Numbered from the stretch's first letter, positions 17,377 through 26,459 are shown. The stretch is DNA of 64,000 bases from Croceicoccus gelatinilyticus (GCF_018398395.1 NZ_JAHCBF010000006.1:62001-126000), one strand, 5' to 3'. A program made the numbers and translations. The notes: generated from the sequence alone by a model not told the origin.

Positions 17377-17745
17377 TTACTTGCCCGCGACGTCTGCCTT
17401 GGCGTTGGCGGCCGCTTCGGGCTTTTCGACCTTGGCGTGCATCCCGGCCTCTTGGCCGACCTTTGCGCCAGCCATTGCGGCATGGTCATGCGCGGTGTGT
17501 GCGGTCGATGCGGGCACTTCGGTCGTGACCGAGCCTTCGGCCTTGGCAGCGTCGGCCTTGGCCATGCCGTTGTCCTTGGCAACGACGGAGAGGTCACTTG
17601 CCGATGCCGAGATGTCGGTGCCTGGCGCTTCGGCCTTGGCCTCGACCGATGCGCCTGCGGCAACGGTCGGTTCTGTCTCCTGAGCCTGAGCCGCGAACGG
17701 AAGGAGGGCGGCCGCGGCAAGCGCGGATGCTGCGATGATCTTCAT
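17377..17745 (-). CDS. secreted Ala-rich hypothetical protein
   Basis: A 122-residue protein with a Sec signal peptide (MKIIAASALAAAALLPFAAQA, cut near residue 21). The mature part is of low complexity, rich in Ala, Lys, Glu and Thr, with no Cys. It includes a small His-rich stretch, AHTAHDHAAMAG. The ATG at 17745 follows AAAGGACATCATCC. I recognise no family and cannot give a function. The composition suggests a disordered periplasmic protein. Confidence 0.6.
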   Translation of the reverse strand: MKIIAASALAAAALLPFAAQAQETEPTVAAGASVEAKAEAPGTDISASASDLSVVAKDNGMAKADAAKAEGSVTTEVPASTAHTAHDHAAMAGAKVGQEAGMHAKVEKPEAAANAKADVAGK

Positions 17746-18010
17746 GGATGATGTCCTTTCCCGAATTTCCCCTTTGAGAGGTGCTGGTGCCGCGGGACGC
17801 AAGGGAGGGGGGGAGGGAACGCCCCGCGACACTCGATCCGGACATCGTGATTTTTGCCGTGAATTGCAGATGAACCGGCGGCGAAATCCGGGACGGGTGG
17901 AGCAGCCTGTTCGGCCACCGGAGCAAATTTTCGCCATATTTGGATCTTGCCCGCAAATCGGCGATTTCGGCCCGTCCATGCCAGCGCTCGGCCCGTCGCG
18001 CGGCCAAATG

Positions 18011-18044
18011 AAAAGGGCGGCGCGAACCGATTCGCGCCGCCCTT
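18011..18044 (-). terminator. rho-independent terminator after the AGCS symporter
   Basis: A perfect 14-bp stem: AAGGGCGGCGCGAA (18013-18026) with TTCGCGCCGCCCTT (18031-18044) and loop CCGA. Read on the minus strand it ends in a T-run (complement of 18011-18014). It lies 28 bases beyond the stop of the symporter gene. Nothing else is seen in the roughly 325 bases from 17746 to 18071. Confidence 0.78.
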
Positions 18045-18071
18045 CATCGTGTCAGCCTATGGCCGGTAGGG

Positions 18072-19604
18072 TCAGTATTCCTCCGGCTCTTCCGGCGTTG
18101 CGCGGATGTGGTCGGGGCCAGCCTTGCGCTGTCCCTTGGCCAGTTTGAACACCACGCCCGACAGCAGCGCGAGCGCCAGCAGGTTGGGCAGCGCCATCGC
18201 CGCGTTGGAGATGTCGCCAAGGCGCCAGACCAGCGTCAGGTCCTGCGAAGCGCCGAAGAAGATCACCACGCACCACAGCACGCGCCAGATCAGGTGCAGC
18301 ACTTTCTCGCCGCCGCGGGTGGAGCCGGGGACGCGATCATAAAGGAAAGTGATCGCGCGTTCGCCGTAATAGCTCCACGTCAAAAGCGTCGTGAACACGA
18401 ACAGGATCAGCGCCAGCGACGCGATCAGCGTGCCAAGCGGCACGTTCACGATTTCGAACGGGAATGCGGCGGCAAAGGCGCCGCTGGTCATGGCAAAGCC
18501 CTGGAGGTCCGAATTCCACGCATGGCGCACGGTCTCGCCCCCGGCAGTGAAGTTGCCTTCAACCGTCAGCATGACCAGCGCGGTCATCGTGCAGATGACG
18601 ATGGTGTCGATGAAAGTGCCCATCATCGCCATGCGGCCCTGCTGCTGCGGATCGTCGGTCTGTGCGACGGCGTGGGCGATCGGGGTCGAGCCCTGTCCGG
18701 CCTCGTTCGAGAACAGGCCGCGCGCGACACCGGCACGAATGGCCAGCATGATGGCCGCGCCCACGAAACCACCGGTCGCCGCCTGCGGATTGAATGCGCC
18801 ATAGAAGATCAGGCCGAAGGTCTCGGGCAGATCCGCAAAGTTCAGGATCAGCGCCGTCACCGCCATGATGATGTAGGCACCGGCCATGAAAGGAATGATC
18901 TTTTCAGCCACGTTGCCGATCGACTTGATGCCGCCAAGGATGACGATCAGCACGATGATCGCGGTGATCAGGCCGCCCAGCCATTCCTCGATCCCGAACA
19001 GTTCGTTCATCCCGTCGGCCATCGCGTTCGACTGGATCATGTTGCCAGTCACCATGGCCGAGGCCAGCGTGCCGATACAGAAGATGATCGCCAGCCATGT
19101 GAATTTCGGGCCAAGGCCGATCATGATGTAGCTCATCGGGCCGCCGCGATAGGAACCGTCACTGGTCTTTTCGCGGTAGCGAATGGCAAGCGACCCTTCG
19201 GCAAAGGCCAGCGCCATGCCGATCAGCGCCGTGATCCACATCCAGAAGATCGCACCCGGCCCGCCCAGCGCGATGGCCGTGGCGACACCGGCAAGGTTAC
19301 CCGTGCCGACCTGACCCGACAGCGCGGTGGAAAGCGCGGCAAAGGGGCTGATCTCGCCCGCGCCGGCGCCCTTGCGGCTTTTGAACAGGCCCGCAAAAGC
19401 GCTGCCCAGTTTCAGGATCGGATAGAAACGCAGCCCCACCATGATCCACAGGCCGATGCCCAGCAGGATGATCGTCATCGGCGGGAGAGGCTGTCCTCCG
19501 ATGGCAAGGACGGGATCCCCGTTCCACGTACCGCCCCATATGAAATCCGATACGTTCGTTACGTGGTCGATGAGGCTTGGTCCCGCCTGAGGTGCTACTG
19601 TCAT
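18072..19604 (-). CDS. sodium:alanine symporter family protein (AGCS)
   Basis: A 510-residue membrane protein with about 10-11 helices. It imports alanine or glycine with Na+. The family signature GQVGTGNLAGVATAIALGGPGAIFWMW is near residue 100, followed by FAEGSLAIRYRE and later LFSNEAGQGSTPIAH. The ATG at 19604 is taken as start since the longer frame upstream lacks hydrophobic or conserved sequence. It lies between tRNA-Trp and secE on the opposite strand to both. Confidence 0.92.
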   Translation of the reverse strand: MTVAPQAGPSLIDHVTNVSDFIWGGTWNGDPVLAIGGQPLPPMTIILLGIGLWIMVGLRFYPILKLGSAFAGLFKSRKGAGAGEISPFAALSTALSGQVGTGNLAGVATAIALGGPGAIFWMWITALIGMALAFAEGSLAIRYREKTSDGSYRGGPMSYIMIGLGPKFTWLAIIFCIGTLASAMVTGNMIQSNAMADGMNELFGIEEWLGGLITAIIVLIVILGGIKSIGNVAEKIIPFMAGAYIIMAVTALILNFADLPETFGLIFYGAFNPQAATGGFVGAAIMLAIRAGVARGLFSNEAGQGSTPIAHAVAQTDDPQQQGRMAMMGTFIDTIVICTMTALVMLTVEGNFTAGGETVRHAWNSDLQGFAMTSGAFAAAFPFEIVNVPLGTLIASLALILFVFTTLLTWSYYGERAITFLYDRVPGSTRGGEKVLHLIWRVLWCVVIFFGASQDLTLVWRLGDISNAAMALPNLLALALLSGVVFKLAKGQRKAGPDHIRATPEEPEEY

Positions 19605-19903
19605 GCAGTTGTCCCGTGATCCCGATTGCAGAATGGTTTCAATTGCTATCGGTCTGTCACACGCTTGGAAAGCGCCAATCGCACCCTTTGCACGGTCCAT
19701 CGGTGCGGATCGGGCCGACATTCGTGCCATCGGGGCCACGCAAGGGCGCGTCACCCCTTGCACCAAGGCGCGTGCGCTACTATTGGCAAATGCGCAATTC
19801 CGACATCGGAACTTTACAAGCCGTCTCCCAGCCTCGCTCGGAGCGGCGATGGACCGATGCCGAAAGACATCAACGCCGCAATGGCAGGATTGAGAGACGA
19901 GAC

Positions 19904-20098
19904 ATGGCCAAGACCAGCCCCGGTGAATTCATTAACCAGGTGAAGGCTGAAGGTTCGAAGGTCGTCTGGCCGACCCGCAAGGAGACGACCAGCACGGCGA
20001 TCTTCGTCGGCATCATGATGGTCATTCTCTCGATCTTCTTCCTCGGCATCGACTCGCTGTTCGGCGCGGTGATGCAGTGGCTGCTGTCGCTGGTCTGA
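19904..20098 (+). CDS. secE: preprotein translocase subunit SecE
   Basis: A 64-residue short-form SecE. The amphipathic helix with SKVVWPTRKETTSTA precedes one membrane helix (residues about 32-60), the minimal unit that clamps SecY. It starts at ATG 19904 and is followed after 25 bases by nusG. The roughly 300 bases before it, back to the symporter start at 19604, hold no gene and should contain the promoter of the secE-nusG unit. Confidence 0.93.
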   Translation: MAKTSPGEFINQVKAEGSKVVWPTRKETTSTAIFVGIMMVILSIFFLGIDSLFGAVMQWLLSLV

Positions 20099-20123
20099 TC
20101 GACAGGATATTCAGGAAAACAAC

Positions 20124-20660
20124 ATGGCTCGCTGGTACATCATCCACGCCTACTCCGGCTTCGAAAACAAGGTGAAGGAAGCAATCCTCGCCGAAGCGGA
20201 GCGCACCGGTCTCGAAGCGCTTGTCGAAGCGGTCGAGGTTCCGTCCGAAACCGTCACCGAGGTCAAGCGCGGCAAGAAGGTCCAGACCGAACGCAAGACG
20301 ATGCCGGGCTACGTCCTCGCCAAGCTGGCGATGAACGACGACATCTACCACCTCGTGAAGAACACGCCGAAGGTCACCGGCTTCCTCGGCAACAACAACA
20401 AGCCGCAGGCGATTTCCGAACGCGAAGCCGCCCGCTACTTCGGCCAGCGCGAGGAAATGGCATCGCAGCCCAAGCGCGAGATTAGCGTCGATTACGAAAT
20501 CGGCGATTCGGTCAAGGTGCTCGACGGCCCGTTCGCCAGCTTCAACGGCGTGGTGGAAGAGCTCGACTTCGACAAGAACAAGGTCAAGGTCAGCGTCTCG
20601 ATCTTCGGCCGCGCAACGCCGGTCGAACTGGACTTCGAGCAGGTCGAACTCTCGAAGTAA
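20124..20660 (+). CDS. nusG: transcription termination/antitermination protein NusG
   Basis: 178 residues. The N-terminal NGN domain begins [18 protein letters not shown], with MPGYVLAK in the middle. The C-terminal KOW domain has [22 protein letters not shown] near residue 125. NusG binds RNA polymerase and links it to Rho or ribosomes. It directly follows secE, as in most bacteria. The usual next gene, rplK, is displaced about 6.1 kb downstream by other genes. Confidence 0.97.
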   Translation: MARWYIIHAYSGFENKVKEAILAEAERTGLEALVEAVEVPSETVTEVKRGKKVQTERKTMPGYVLAKLAMNDDIYHLVKNTPKVTGFLGNNNKPQAISEREAARYFGQREEMASQPKREISVDYEIGDSVKVLDGPFASFNGVVEELDFDKNKVKVSVSIFGRATPVELDFEQVELSK

Positions 20661-20687
20661 GACCTCGCAGCGATGCGAAAATGCGAC

Positions 20688-20714
20688 AGGGGCGGCTTCG
20701 GCTGCCCCTTTTCG
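20688..20714 (+). terminator. rho-independent terminator after nusG
   Basis: AGGGGCGGC pairs with GCTGCCCCT (9 bp, one G-T) closed by a TTCG tetraloop and followed by TTTT. It lies 28 bases after the nusG stop, so secE-nusG is a complete transcript that does not run into the genes downstream. Confidence 0.88.
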
Positions 20715-20723
20715 TATCTGCGT

Positions 20724-21009
20724 CAGATCGCTCTTTCGCGGATCGTCTCGAACAGGTCCGTCGCGGACTTCAGCAGCTCCTCGTCGCACCCGCTGGCCTC
20801 GCGCCGCCGGGGCAGGGGCCGCAGCAGTCCGCCCGCATGGTCCAGCGCCTCCGCACTGGGGGCAAGAGCCAGCTTTTCGAACACGGTCTCCACCGGCGTG
20901 TTGCCGCCCGTCAGCGTTGCCGTGTGATGGGTCTGCAGACTGCTGCAAAACGGGTGAGAATAGCACTAAAATCACTGTCGAATTTGCCTTCGATATCAGT
21001 GTCGCGCAT
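20724..21009 (-). pseudogene. small gene broken by a frameshift
   Basis: A minus-strand ATG at 21009 with GGAG five bases upstream opens a frame (MRDTDIEGKFDSDFSAILTR...) that stops after 32 residues at 20911. The frame one base back is open from 20968 to TGA at 20724-20726. It encodes GGNTPVETVFEKLALAP, then LLRPLPRRREAS and ELLKSATDLFETIRERAI, with the strong G/C third-position bias of the host. Joining the two frames between 20911 and 20968 would give a protein of about 95 residues. I do not recognise the family. It may be a frameshifted gene or a host gene end fused to foreign DNA. Confidence 0.45.
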
Positions 21010-21215
21010 CTGCTCCGAACACTAAGCTCGCATGACAACGAAACAACATTTTTTGGTCGATAACGATTATCGCCTGTCGGCGCGGACTTGATGCAAGACT
21101 AACGCTGCAAATTTCAAAGTCGGAAACCCCTTATCTCGCCATTTGGCGAGCGTGCCGCGTGGGTTTTAAGTAGTCAGGATCCAAGCCATGAGCAGTCAGG
21201 CGACAGGGTAAAACA

Positions 21216-22856
21216 ATGCTCTTGCAAGAGCTACGATTTGCAAGGGCGGCGGGCTTCTGCTTTAGAAAACCTCAGGGGCAATTGGCGCCCACCATAGGAC
21301 TGGGGAAGCAGACCAAGATGTTCCGGGGGGGGGATTCTGAAAATCAAGCAGCGGATCGGCTGGGTTGGCTGGTTTTACTGCCAACCTTGGCGGTCATGAT
21401 CAGCGTTGCCCTGTTGAGCCGAACATTTCTCAATCACGATGTAGTTTGGGTCCTCTATGGTTCCGGCGTTCTACTGGACGGTGGTTGGTTCGGCAGGGAC
21501 GTCGTGGAATCCAACCCACCACTCATATTCTGGATGTCCCACTTTCCAAATATAGTTGCACGCATTCTGGGCATCCCCGTTGAACATGCGTTTCGCATAT
21601 TCATTACGGTCATCGCGGCCCTATCGCTTATCAGTTCAGATCGACTTTTGCGTTTGGCCGGTCATGACCGCGTCTGGCGCGTAATTTTTATGCTGGTTTG
21701 CGCCACCTTATTCACTCTTGGTGCTTACCGAGATTTTGGGCAGCGTGAACATATCACGGTGATGCTGTCGCTGCCCTATATCCTTGCGGCGGGCATTAGG
21801 TTCGACGGGTTGAATCTCGACAGGCGCACCGCTGTTCTAATTGGATTGTCGGCAGGACTTGGCATTGCTCTGAAACCCTATTTTGTTTTGGTTCCTCTGC
21901 TCGTCGAAGCCGCGCTCATTCTTCATCAGCGCCGGTTGGCCTTATTGTGGCGAGGCGAAGCCGTGGGCGCAGCAATCGCCATTGTAGCATATTCCCTAGC
22001 AATCCTCATTTGGGCTCGCGCCTGGTTGTTCGAGGCGGTGCCCGCAATATCCAAGGCATACTGGGCATTCGAGCAGCCCTCGCTGGCTTATATGCAAAAG
22101 ATTGCCGTGCTTTTCTTTTTCCCGCTCTTAATGGGTGTGGTGGCTTTGGTGATTTCACGAAAAAGGCCCACGGGGATGCCGCTGCAGATCCTCTTGGCTA
22201 GTGTGGGCTTCCTGATCGCAGCCGTGATCCAAGCCAAATACTATTCCTATCATTTGTATCCGGCTTACACATTGGTCATAATCGCCAATGCTTTGCTGCT
22301 ACGCGGTCTGGACTACCCGATCCGCATCGGTCACGCATTCCTGTTGGTTCTAGTCGGTGTAGCGTCTCTCACAACGCCAGTACTGTGGCTGATGGCCAGT
22401 CAGCCGGGTCAGCCACTGTATGCGCGTACGGCGAAAGTAGTCGACTTTGTCCAAGAGAAGGTCCCACCCGGTGAGCCATACCTAGCGATCTCGACCCACC
22501 CTTATCCAGGGTTTCCAATCACCATCTACGCGGACCGATATTGGAGCTCGACGAGCAACAGTCGTATTTTTCTACCCGCAGTGATCAAGTTGCGTGAAAG
22601 CGGGTTGAACGCCCCCAAACTGCTGGCCTTCGTTGAGCGAGCGGAGCGCGCAGCAATGGCGCGGGATATCGCGAAAAAGCCGGCGCTGGTACTGGTTGAT
22701 GTGGCCAAGGTCCGACATGCTATCGGCGCGCGCAACTTCGACCATCTCGAATTCTATCGTGAAAACGAAGCTTTTAACAAAGCTTGGAGGAACTACGAGC
22801 AAGTACCATCACCTGTGCCAAATCTCGATGCCTATGTACGACGAGAGGGGCGGTAA
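21216..22856 (+). CDS. GT-C fold membrane glycosyltransferase (ArnT/PMT-like)
   Basis: A 546-residue protein (512 if the ATG at 21318 is used) with about 11 membrane helices followed by a soluble C-terminal part from about residue 395. After the first helix it has NHDVVWVLYGSGVLLDGGWFGRD and SNPPLIFW. This acidic first loop is typical of polyprenyl-phosphate-sugar-dependent transferases of families GT39/GT83. Such enzymes move a sugar from a lipid carrier to an acceptor on the periplasmic side. Codon use is less G/C-biased than in the flanking genes. It is followed directly by a GT2 gene (stop then TTG), which suggests one transcript. Confidence 0.65.
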   Translation: MLLQELRFARAAGFCFRKPQGQLAPTIGLGKQTKMFRGGDSENQAADRLGWLVLLPTLAVMISVALLSRTFLNHDVVWVLYGSGVLLDGGWFGRDVVESNPPLIFWMSHFPNIVARILGIPVEHAFRIFITVIAALSLISSDRLLRLAGHDRVWRVIFMLVCATLFTLGAYRDFGQREHITVMLSLPYILAAGIRFDGLNLDRRTAVLIGLSAGLGIALKPYFVLVPLLVEAALILHQRRLALLWRGEAVGAAIAIVAYSLAILIWARAWLFEAVPAISKAYWAFEQPSLAYMQKIAVLFFFPLLMGVVALVISRKRPTGMPLQILLASVGFLIAAVIQAKYYSYHLYPAYTLVIIANALLLRGLDYPIRIGHAFLLVLVGVASLTTPVLWLMASQPGQPLYARTAKVVDFVQEKVPPGEPYLAISTHPYPGFPITIYADRYWSSTSNSRIFLPAVIKLRESGLNAPKLLAFVERAERAAMARDIAKKPALVLVDVAKVRHAIGARNFDHLEFYRENEAFNKAWRNYEQVPSPVPNLDAYVRREGR

Positions 22857-23894
22857 TTGAACGATCATCGCAAAGAAATCGAGGGCACCGGCAAAATCGC
22901 AGTTGTCGTCCCATGCTACAAATGCAGCGCGACGATCGGCGATGTCGTGAGTTCGGTGCCTCCGGAAGTGTCGATAATCGTTCTGGTCGACGATCGGAGC
23001 GACGATGGGCAGTCCGAGGTGATGGCCAAGCTGTCCGAAAGTGACAATCGCATATCTCTTGTAAGAAATGCTCAAAATCTCGGTGTCGGTGGAGCTACGG
23101 TGGCGGGTTACAGGCGGGCGGTCGAGCTTGGAGCGACAGCTATAGTGAAGGTCGATAGCGACGGTCAGATGGACCCGGCTTTTGCGCCTCTACTGGCTCG
23201 ACCGGTCCTCGAAGGACGAGCGGATTACGTCAAAGGAAATCGCTTTTTCGATATCGAAAGCGTGCGCTCGATGCCGCTCTTACGCCTTATGGGAAATGCT
23301 GGCCTCACGTTCTTTTCGCGCCTCTCGTCCGGCTATTGGAATATCTCCGATCCAACCAACGGCTTCACCGCCATCAGCGCCGATGCAGTGCGCATCCTGC
23401 CGCTCAACAAAGTAAACGAGAGATACTTCTTCGAATCCGACCTTCTTTTCCGGCTGAATACTTTTGGCGCGCTGGTGATAGACCAGCCGATGGAAGCGAT
23501 CTACGGCGATGAGAAAAGCAACCTCAGCATTACCCACTCGATGCTTACCTTCCCGTTGCTCCACCTCCGCAACTTCACCAAACGTGTCGTCTACAATTAT
23601 ATTCTGCGCAATTTCGATGTCGCTTCGCTAAGCTTGCTGGGTGGGCTTTTACTGCTGACCTTCGGGCTGGTTTTCGGCATTTTCGAATGGGTAGAGAGTT
23701 CGCGTACCGGAATGCCTGCTACTGCGGGTACGGTCATGCTGAGCGTGACGCCCGTGCTAGTCGGTTTCCAACTGCTGCTTTCCTTCCTGCATTACGATAT
23801 CTCGAAGAATCCCAACCAGACGATGAATTCTAGGGCGAGCAGTCTGACCGTCCTGTTGAAGCGCGACTTGAAAAGGCCGCCAAAAGAAACCTGA
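22857..23894 (+). CDS. GT2 glycosyltransferase, polyprenyl-phosphate-sugar synthase-like
   Basis: A 345-residue protein with an N-terminal GT-A domain: VVVPCYKC at about residue 16, a VDDRSDD acidic motif near 44, NLGVGGATVAGYRRA, and VKVDSDGQMDP as the DXD site. A DPTNGFTAIS stretch follows, and two membrane helices lie near residues 258-280 and 290-315. This resembles dolichol-phosphate mannose synthase-type enzymes with a membrane anchor. It starts with TTG immediately after the stop of the GT-C gene, with GAGGGGCGG upstream. It probably makes the lipid-linked sugar used by its neighbour. Confidence 0.82.
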   Translation: MNDHRKEIEGTGKIAVVVPCYKCSATIGDVVSSVPPEVSIIVLVDDRSDDGQSEVMAKLSESDNRISLVRNAQNLGVGGATVAGYRRAVELGATAIVKVDSDGQMDPAFAPLLARPVLEGRADYVKGNRFFDIESVRSMPLLRLMGNAGLTFFSRLSSGYWNISDPTNGFTAISADAVRILPLNKVNERYFFESDLLFRLNTFGALVIDQPMEAIYGDEKSNLSITHSMLTFPLLHLRNFTKRVVYNYILRNFDVASLSLLGGLLLLTFGLVFGIFEWVESSRTGMPATAGTVMLSVTPVLVGFQLLLSFLHYDISKNPNQTMNSRASSLTVLLKRDLKRPPKET

Positions 23895-23895
23895 A

Positions 23896-24831
23896 TTACC
23901 GCCGATGTAGCAGTTTTGCACCTGTCAAGATGAGGTCAATCAACACGCTTGCAGAAAGCATCGATACAAGAAGCAGGGGTCTTGTCAGCAGCGACAGAGC
24001 GGAGGCGTTTTTCACTGACCGATCCGCGAGTACCAGAGCCGCCGCTCCGCCAGTTTCCGATATGCCCAAGCCGCCGATTGAAATGGCCAGTGCACCGAAG
24101 AAATTGATCCCGGCGAGAAACAGCATTGCCACCCCTACCGACACTGGCTGGCCGATGGCGTCGAAAGCAGCAACGACGCTGCACGTTACAAAAATCCAAT
24201 CCAAAATGCTTGCGAGCGTCAATTTCAGGCGAGCGAAAGGCTTAGGCGGGTCGGATAAAGCGACGGCCTCAAGGAAATCGGCCAGTTTTCCGTGGGGCAG
24301 GGGCCTGCGAACGATACGCAAGGACAATCGAAAAACCTTGTCCGAATAGAAAAGAACAGCGAGCGCAGGAATCCCAAAGGCTGCCGCGACCCACTTGTTT
24401 CCTGCGATAATCAGGCCCCCCCCCAAGGCAAGAGTAATCAACATGACCAAGTCTCTGGAGCGGACCTGTGCGATGACTGAAAAGGCATTTGCAGTCGTGC
24501 GACCCACCAGTCTCTTGGCGAGAGCCGGAAACAGCAAGTCGCCAAGCCCTGTCGGCAGGACCGTGAAGATGAACTGATGCCGGGCTGCGAGATGAACCCA
24601 AGCTATCGTCCCGGCAAACCCTTCGTTTTGCTTGTGCGACAACTGGCTCATCAGCCAGCCGCGCATTAGGAGGGCCAAAATATGAAGGCCGACGACGAGG
24701 GAAAATCCGTGGAAGCCAATTCTCGAGTAATCGCGCCAATCCAGATCAGCCAGTTTGATGAGGATTGAAAGAGTCGCACCGCTGACTACGAGCGCGGCAA
24801 GGCTTCTGAATGCTATACGCCTAGTAGCCAT
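23896..24831 (-). CDS. flippase-like membrane protein (lysylphosphatidylglycerol synthase TM region family)
   Basis: About 311 residues with some eight membrane helices. The late motif SIGGLGISETGGAAALVL matches the GGLG-x-x-E signature of the LPG_synthase_TM/UPF0104 family, often annotated as flippase-like and found in lipid and polysaccharide clusters. The ATG at 24831 is chosen; a TTG at 24861 would add ten residues. It runs toward the GT2 gene, with the two stop codons one base apart. The substrate is unknown. Confidence 0.72.
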   Translation of the reverse strand: MATRRIAFRSLAALVVSGATLSILIKLADLDWRDYSRIGFHGFSLVVGLHILALLMRGWLMSQLSHKQNEGFAGTIAWVHLAARHQFIFTVLPTGLGDLLFPALAKRLVGRTTANAFSVIAQVRSRDLVMLITLALGGGLIIAGNKWVAAAFGIPALAVLFYSDKVFRLSLRIVRRPLPHGKLADFLEAVALSDPPKPFARLKLTLASILDWIFVTCSVVAAFDAIGQPVSVGVAMLFLAGINFFGALAISIGGLGISETGGAAALVLADRSVKNASALSLLTRPLLLVSMLSASVLIDLILTGAKLLHRR

Positions 24832-24927
24832 ATTTTGATGCCAATTCGCAGTCGATCCCAATCATTCTGTATTGCCCCGATTGCCAATTTTTACTCCGCG
24901 CCGGACTTATTCGCTGCGAATGAAGAG

Positions 24928-25560
24928 TCAATTTCCGACCGCAGCAGCTCCTATAAATTTAGTGTCCGGGATAAAAAGATCGATCGTTTCGCTGGCCGAC
25001 TCCAAGTCGGTCGAGAACACATCTTCATAGCGAACGAGAGAGTAGGCTTCGCAATGAGGTTTCAGATCTTCGATCCGGCTGTTGCACCAATGCCATCGCC
25101 ACAGCGCACGCTCAATCTCGGGACGGTTTCCCCACCCCGGGGGGCGTGGAGAAGGGTAGGGCTTTGCGAAAGGGACATGATTTATCACGTCACGAAAGCG
25201 CGCGGACGCCTTGAAGTCCGAAATGGATATTGCCCAGTCGCCTGGTTCGCGGACCATGTGGACAACTCGCAATGTCTTGCCGCTTTCAGGCAGCAGGTCA
25301 GTCATGGGGCAGAGAAAAGGATTGATCTCGACGTATTCCTCGCCGCGTTCTGCCAGCCTGCGATTACGCGAACGGTGGAAGAACGCCCGCAGCAGGTCGT
25401 TGCCCGCCCCCAAGTCGTTACGCATGTTGGCGAGCATCATCTGCCACCTCGTAATCGACGGCTCATGCTGGGCAGTTTGGTTCCCGAATTGCCGATTGAT
25501 CAGCCTTTCGAGAAACACCGTGCCGGTACGTCCGGCTGAAAGGATATAACGGAGTTGGAT
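24928..25560 (-). CDS. sulfotransferase with apparent ATC start codon
   Basis: About 210 residues. Near the N-terminus YILSAGRTGTVFLERLI is the PAPS-binding loop of the sulfotransferase superfamily. VHMVREPGDWAISI about 100 residues on corresponds to the 3'-phosphate-binding RDP-type segment. The first ordinary start in frame, GTG at 25518, would remove half of the loop. No ATG, GTG or TTG occurs upstream before the stop of the preceding methyltransferase at 25588-25590. An ATC at 25558-25560 has GGGAAGAAG just upstream and would give a natural N-terminus. So it may use ATC, be read through from the methyltransferase in the same frame, or be inactive. Confidence 0.6.
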   Translation of the reverse strand: MQLRYILSAGRTGTVFLERLINRQFGNQTAQHEPSITRWQMMLANMRNDLGAGNDLLRAFFHRSRNRRLAERGEEYVEINPFLCPMTDLLPESGKTLRVVHMVREPGDWAISISDFKASARFRDVINHVPFAKPYPSPRPPGWGNRPEIERALWRWHWCNSRIEDLKPHCEAYSLVRYEDVFSTDLESASETIDLFIPDTKFIGAAAVGN

Positions 25561-25587
25561 GTCGCTTCTTCCCGGCGCTGACCGACG

Positions 25588-26274
25588 TCAGATGTAGCAA
25601 TTGACCCCGTATATCAGATTGAGATCGGGTGAGGCGATACCGAGTGGCCACCATTTCTCGGACCGTTTCGGGAAATGGAACCCGACCACATGGCGCAGAT
25701 TGTGGATCGGATTGCGATGCTCGATTGCCATGTAATAGTCATAGGGAAGTCCTGCCCTGAGGCCATGTTTTCGAGGTCCCAATGCACGGCCAAGCCGCCA
25801 TAAGATGCCCGGATCACAGGGGAGGATTAGCGAAAGCACGCCACCGGGTTTAATGACGCGTGCCCATTCACGTAAAGCCTCGACCGGATCGTTTACATGT
25901 TCGAGAACGTGGGTCGCAATGACACGATCAATGCTGTCGTCCTCGAAGGGCAGGGTTCCGCCTTCAATCTGAAGCACTTCCACGCGGGGATCCCACTCAC
26001 GCTTTTTAAGCCATTCGACGACGTCAGGGTTGCCATCCGAGGCAAGATAGCGGTCGAAGTTGTGTTTCACCGAGCCGAAATGCGCCATCGTGCCCGCACC
26101 GATTTCGAGCACAGACGAATAACTAGACTTGAGTCGCTCGTCTTTCTCGATAAGCGAGTGGGTGCTGCCGAGCACCAGCGCGCTCAGGCTGCTGCCGTAA
26201 TTGGCATCGTCGTAATTCGATAACCACATGTCATCGAAGTCCGACCAGCAAGGCGGGGCAACATAATTCTTCAT
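25588..26274 (-). CDS. class I SAM-dependent methyltransferase
   Basis: A 228-residue methyltransferase. Motif I is VLEIGAGTMAHFG near residue 54, an acidic residue follows in YLASDGNP, and motif post-I/IV is RVIATHVLEHVNDPVEALREWARVIKPGG, as in the Methyltransf_11 group. Its acceptor is unknown; in this setting a sugar is likely. It lies on the minus strand in the same frame as the sulfotransferase, separated from it by a single TGA. Confidence 0.85.
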   Translation of the reverse strand: MKNYVAPPCWSDFDDMWLSNYDDANYGSSLSALVLGSTHSLIEKDERLKSSYSSVLEIGAGTMAHFGSVKHNFDRYLASDGNPDVVEWLKKREWDPRVEVLQIEGGTLPFEDDSIDRVIATHVLEHVNDPVEALREWARVIKPGGVLSLILPCDPGILWRLGRALGPRKHGLRAGLPYDYYMAIEHRNPIHNLRHVVGFHFPKRSEKWWPLGIASPDLNLIYGVNCYI

Positions 26275-26459
26275 TAGAGATTTGGCCCTTTATACTCCCG
26301 CTGACGTGTCATCTGTTTGATTAAAATGAGCAGCTTTCTAATCTCCGTCGAGCCAAAAAGACTTGGGCGACCGGCGAAACGGCATCCTTCTAATATCTAC
26401 AGGTGATTGCAGACGCGTGTCTTGCGGTCCTCACAACGCCCAAACTCCTCAATCTCATT

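Noticed and set aside
20022-21038. 338-residue minus-strand frame over nusG
   Set aside because: Most of it is the antisense of nusG; only the downstream part in other frames has coding character, and that is listed as a pseudogene.
24928-25518. GTG at 25518 as start of the sulfotransferase
   Set aside because: It would cut the cofactor-binding loop in two and has no ribosome-binding site.
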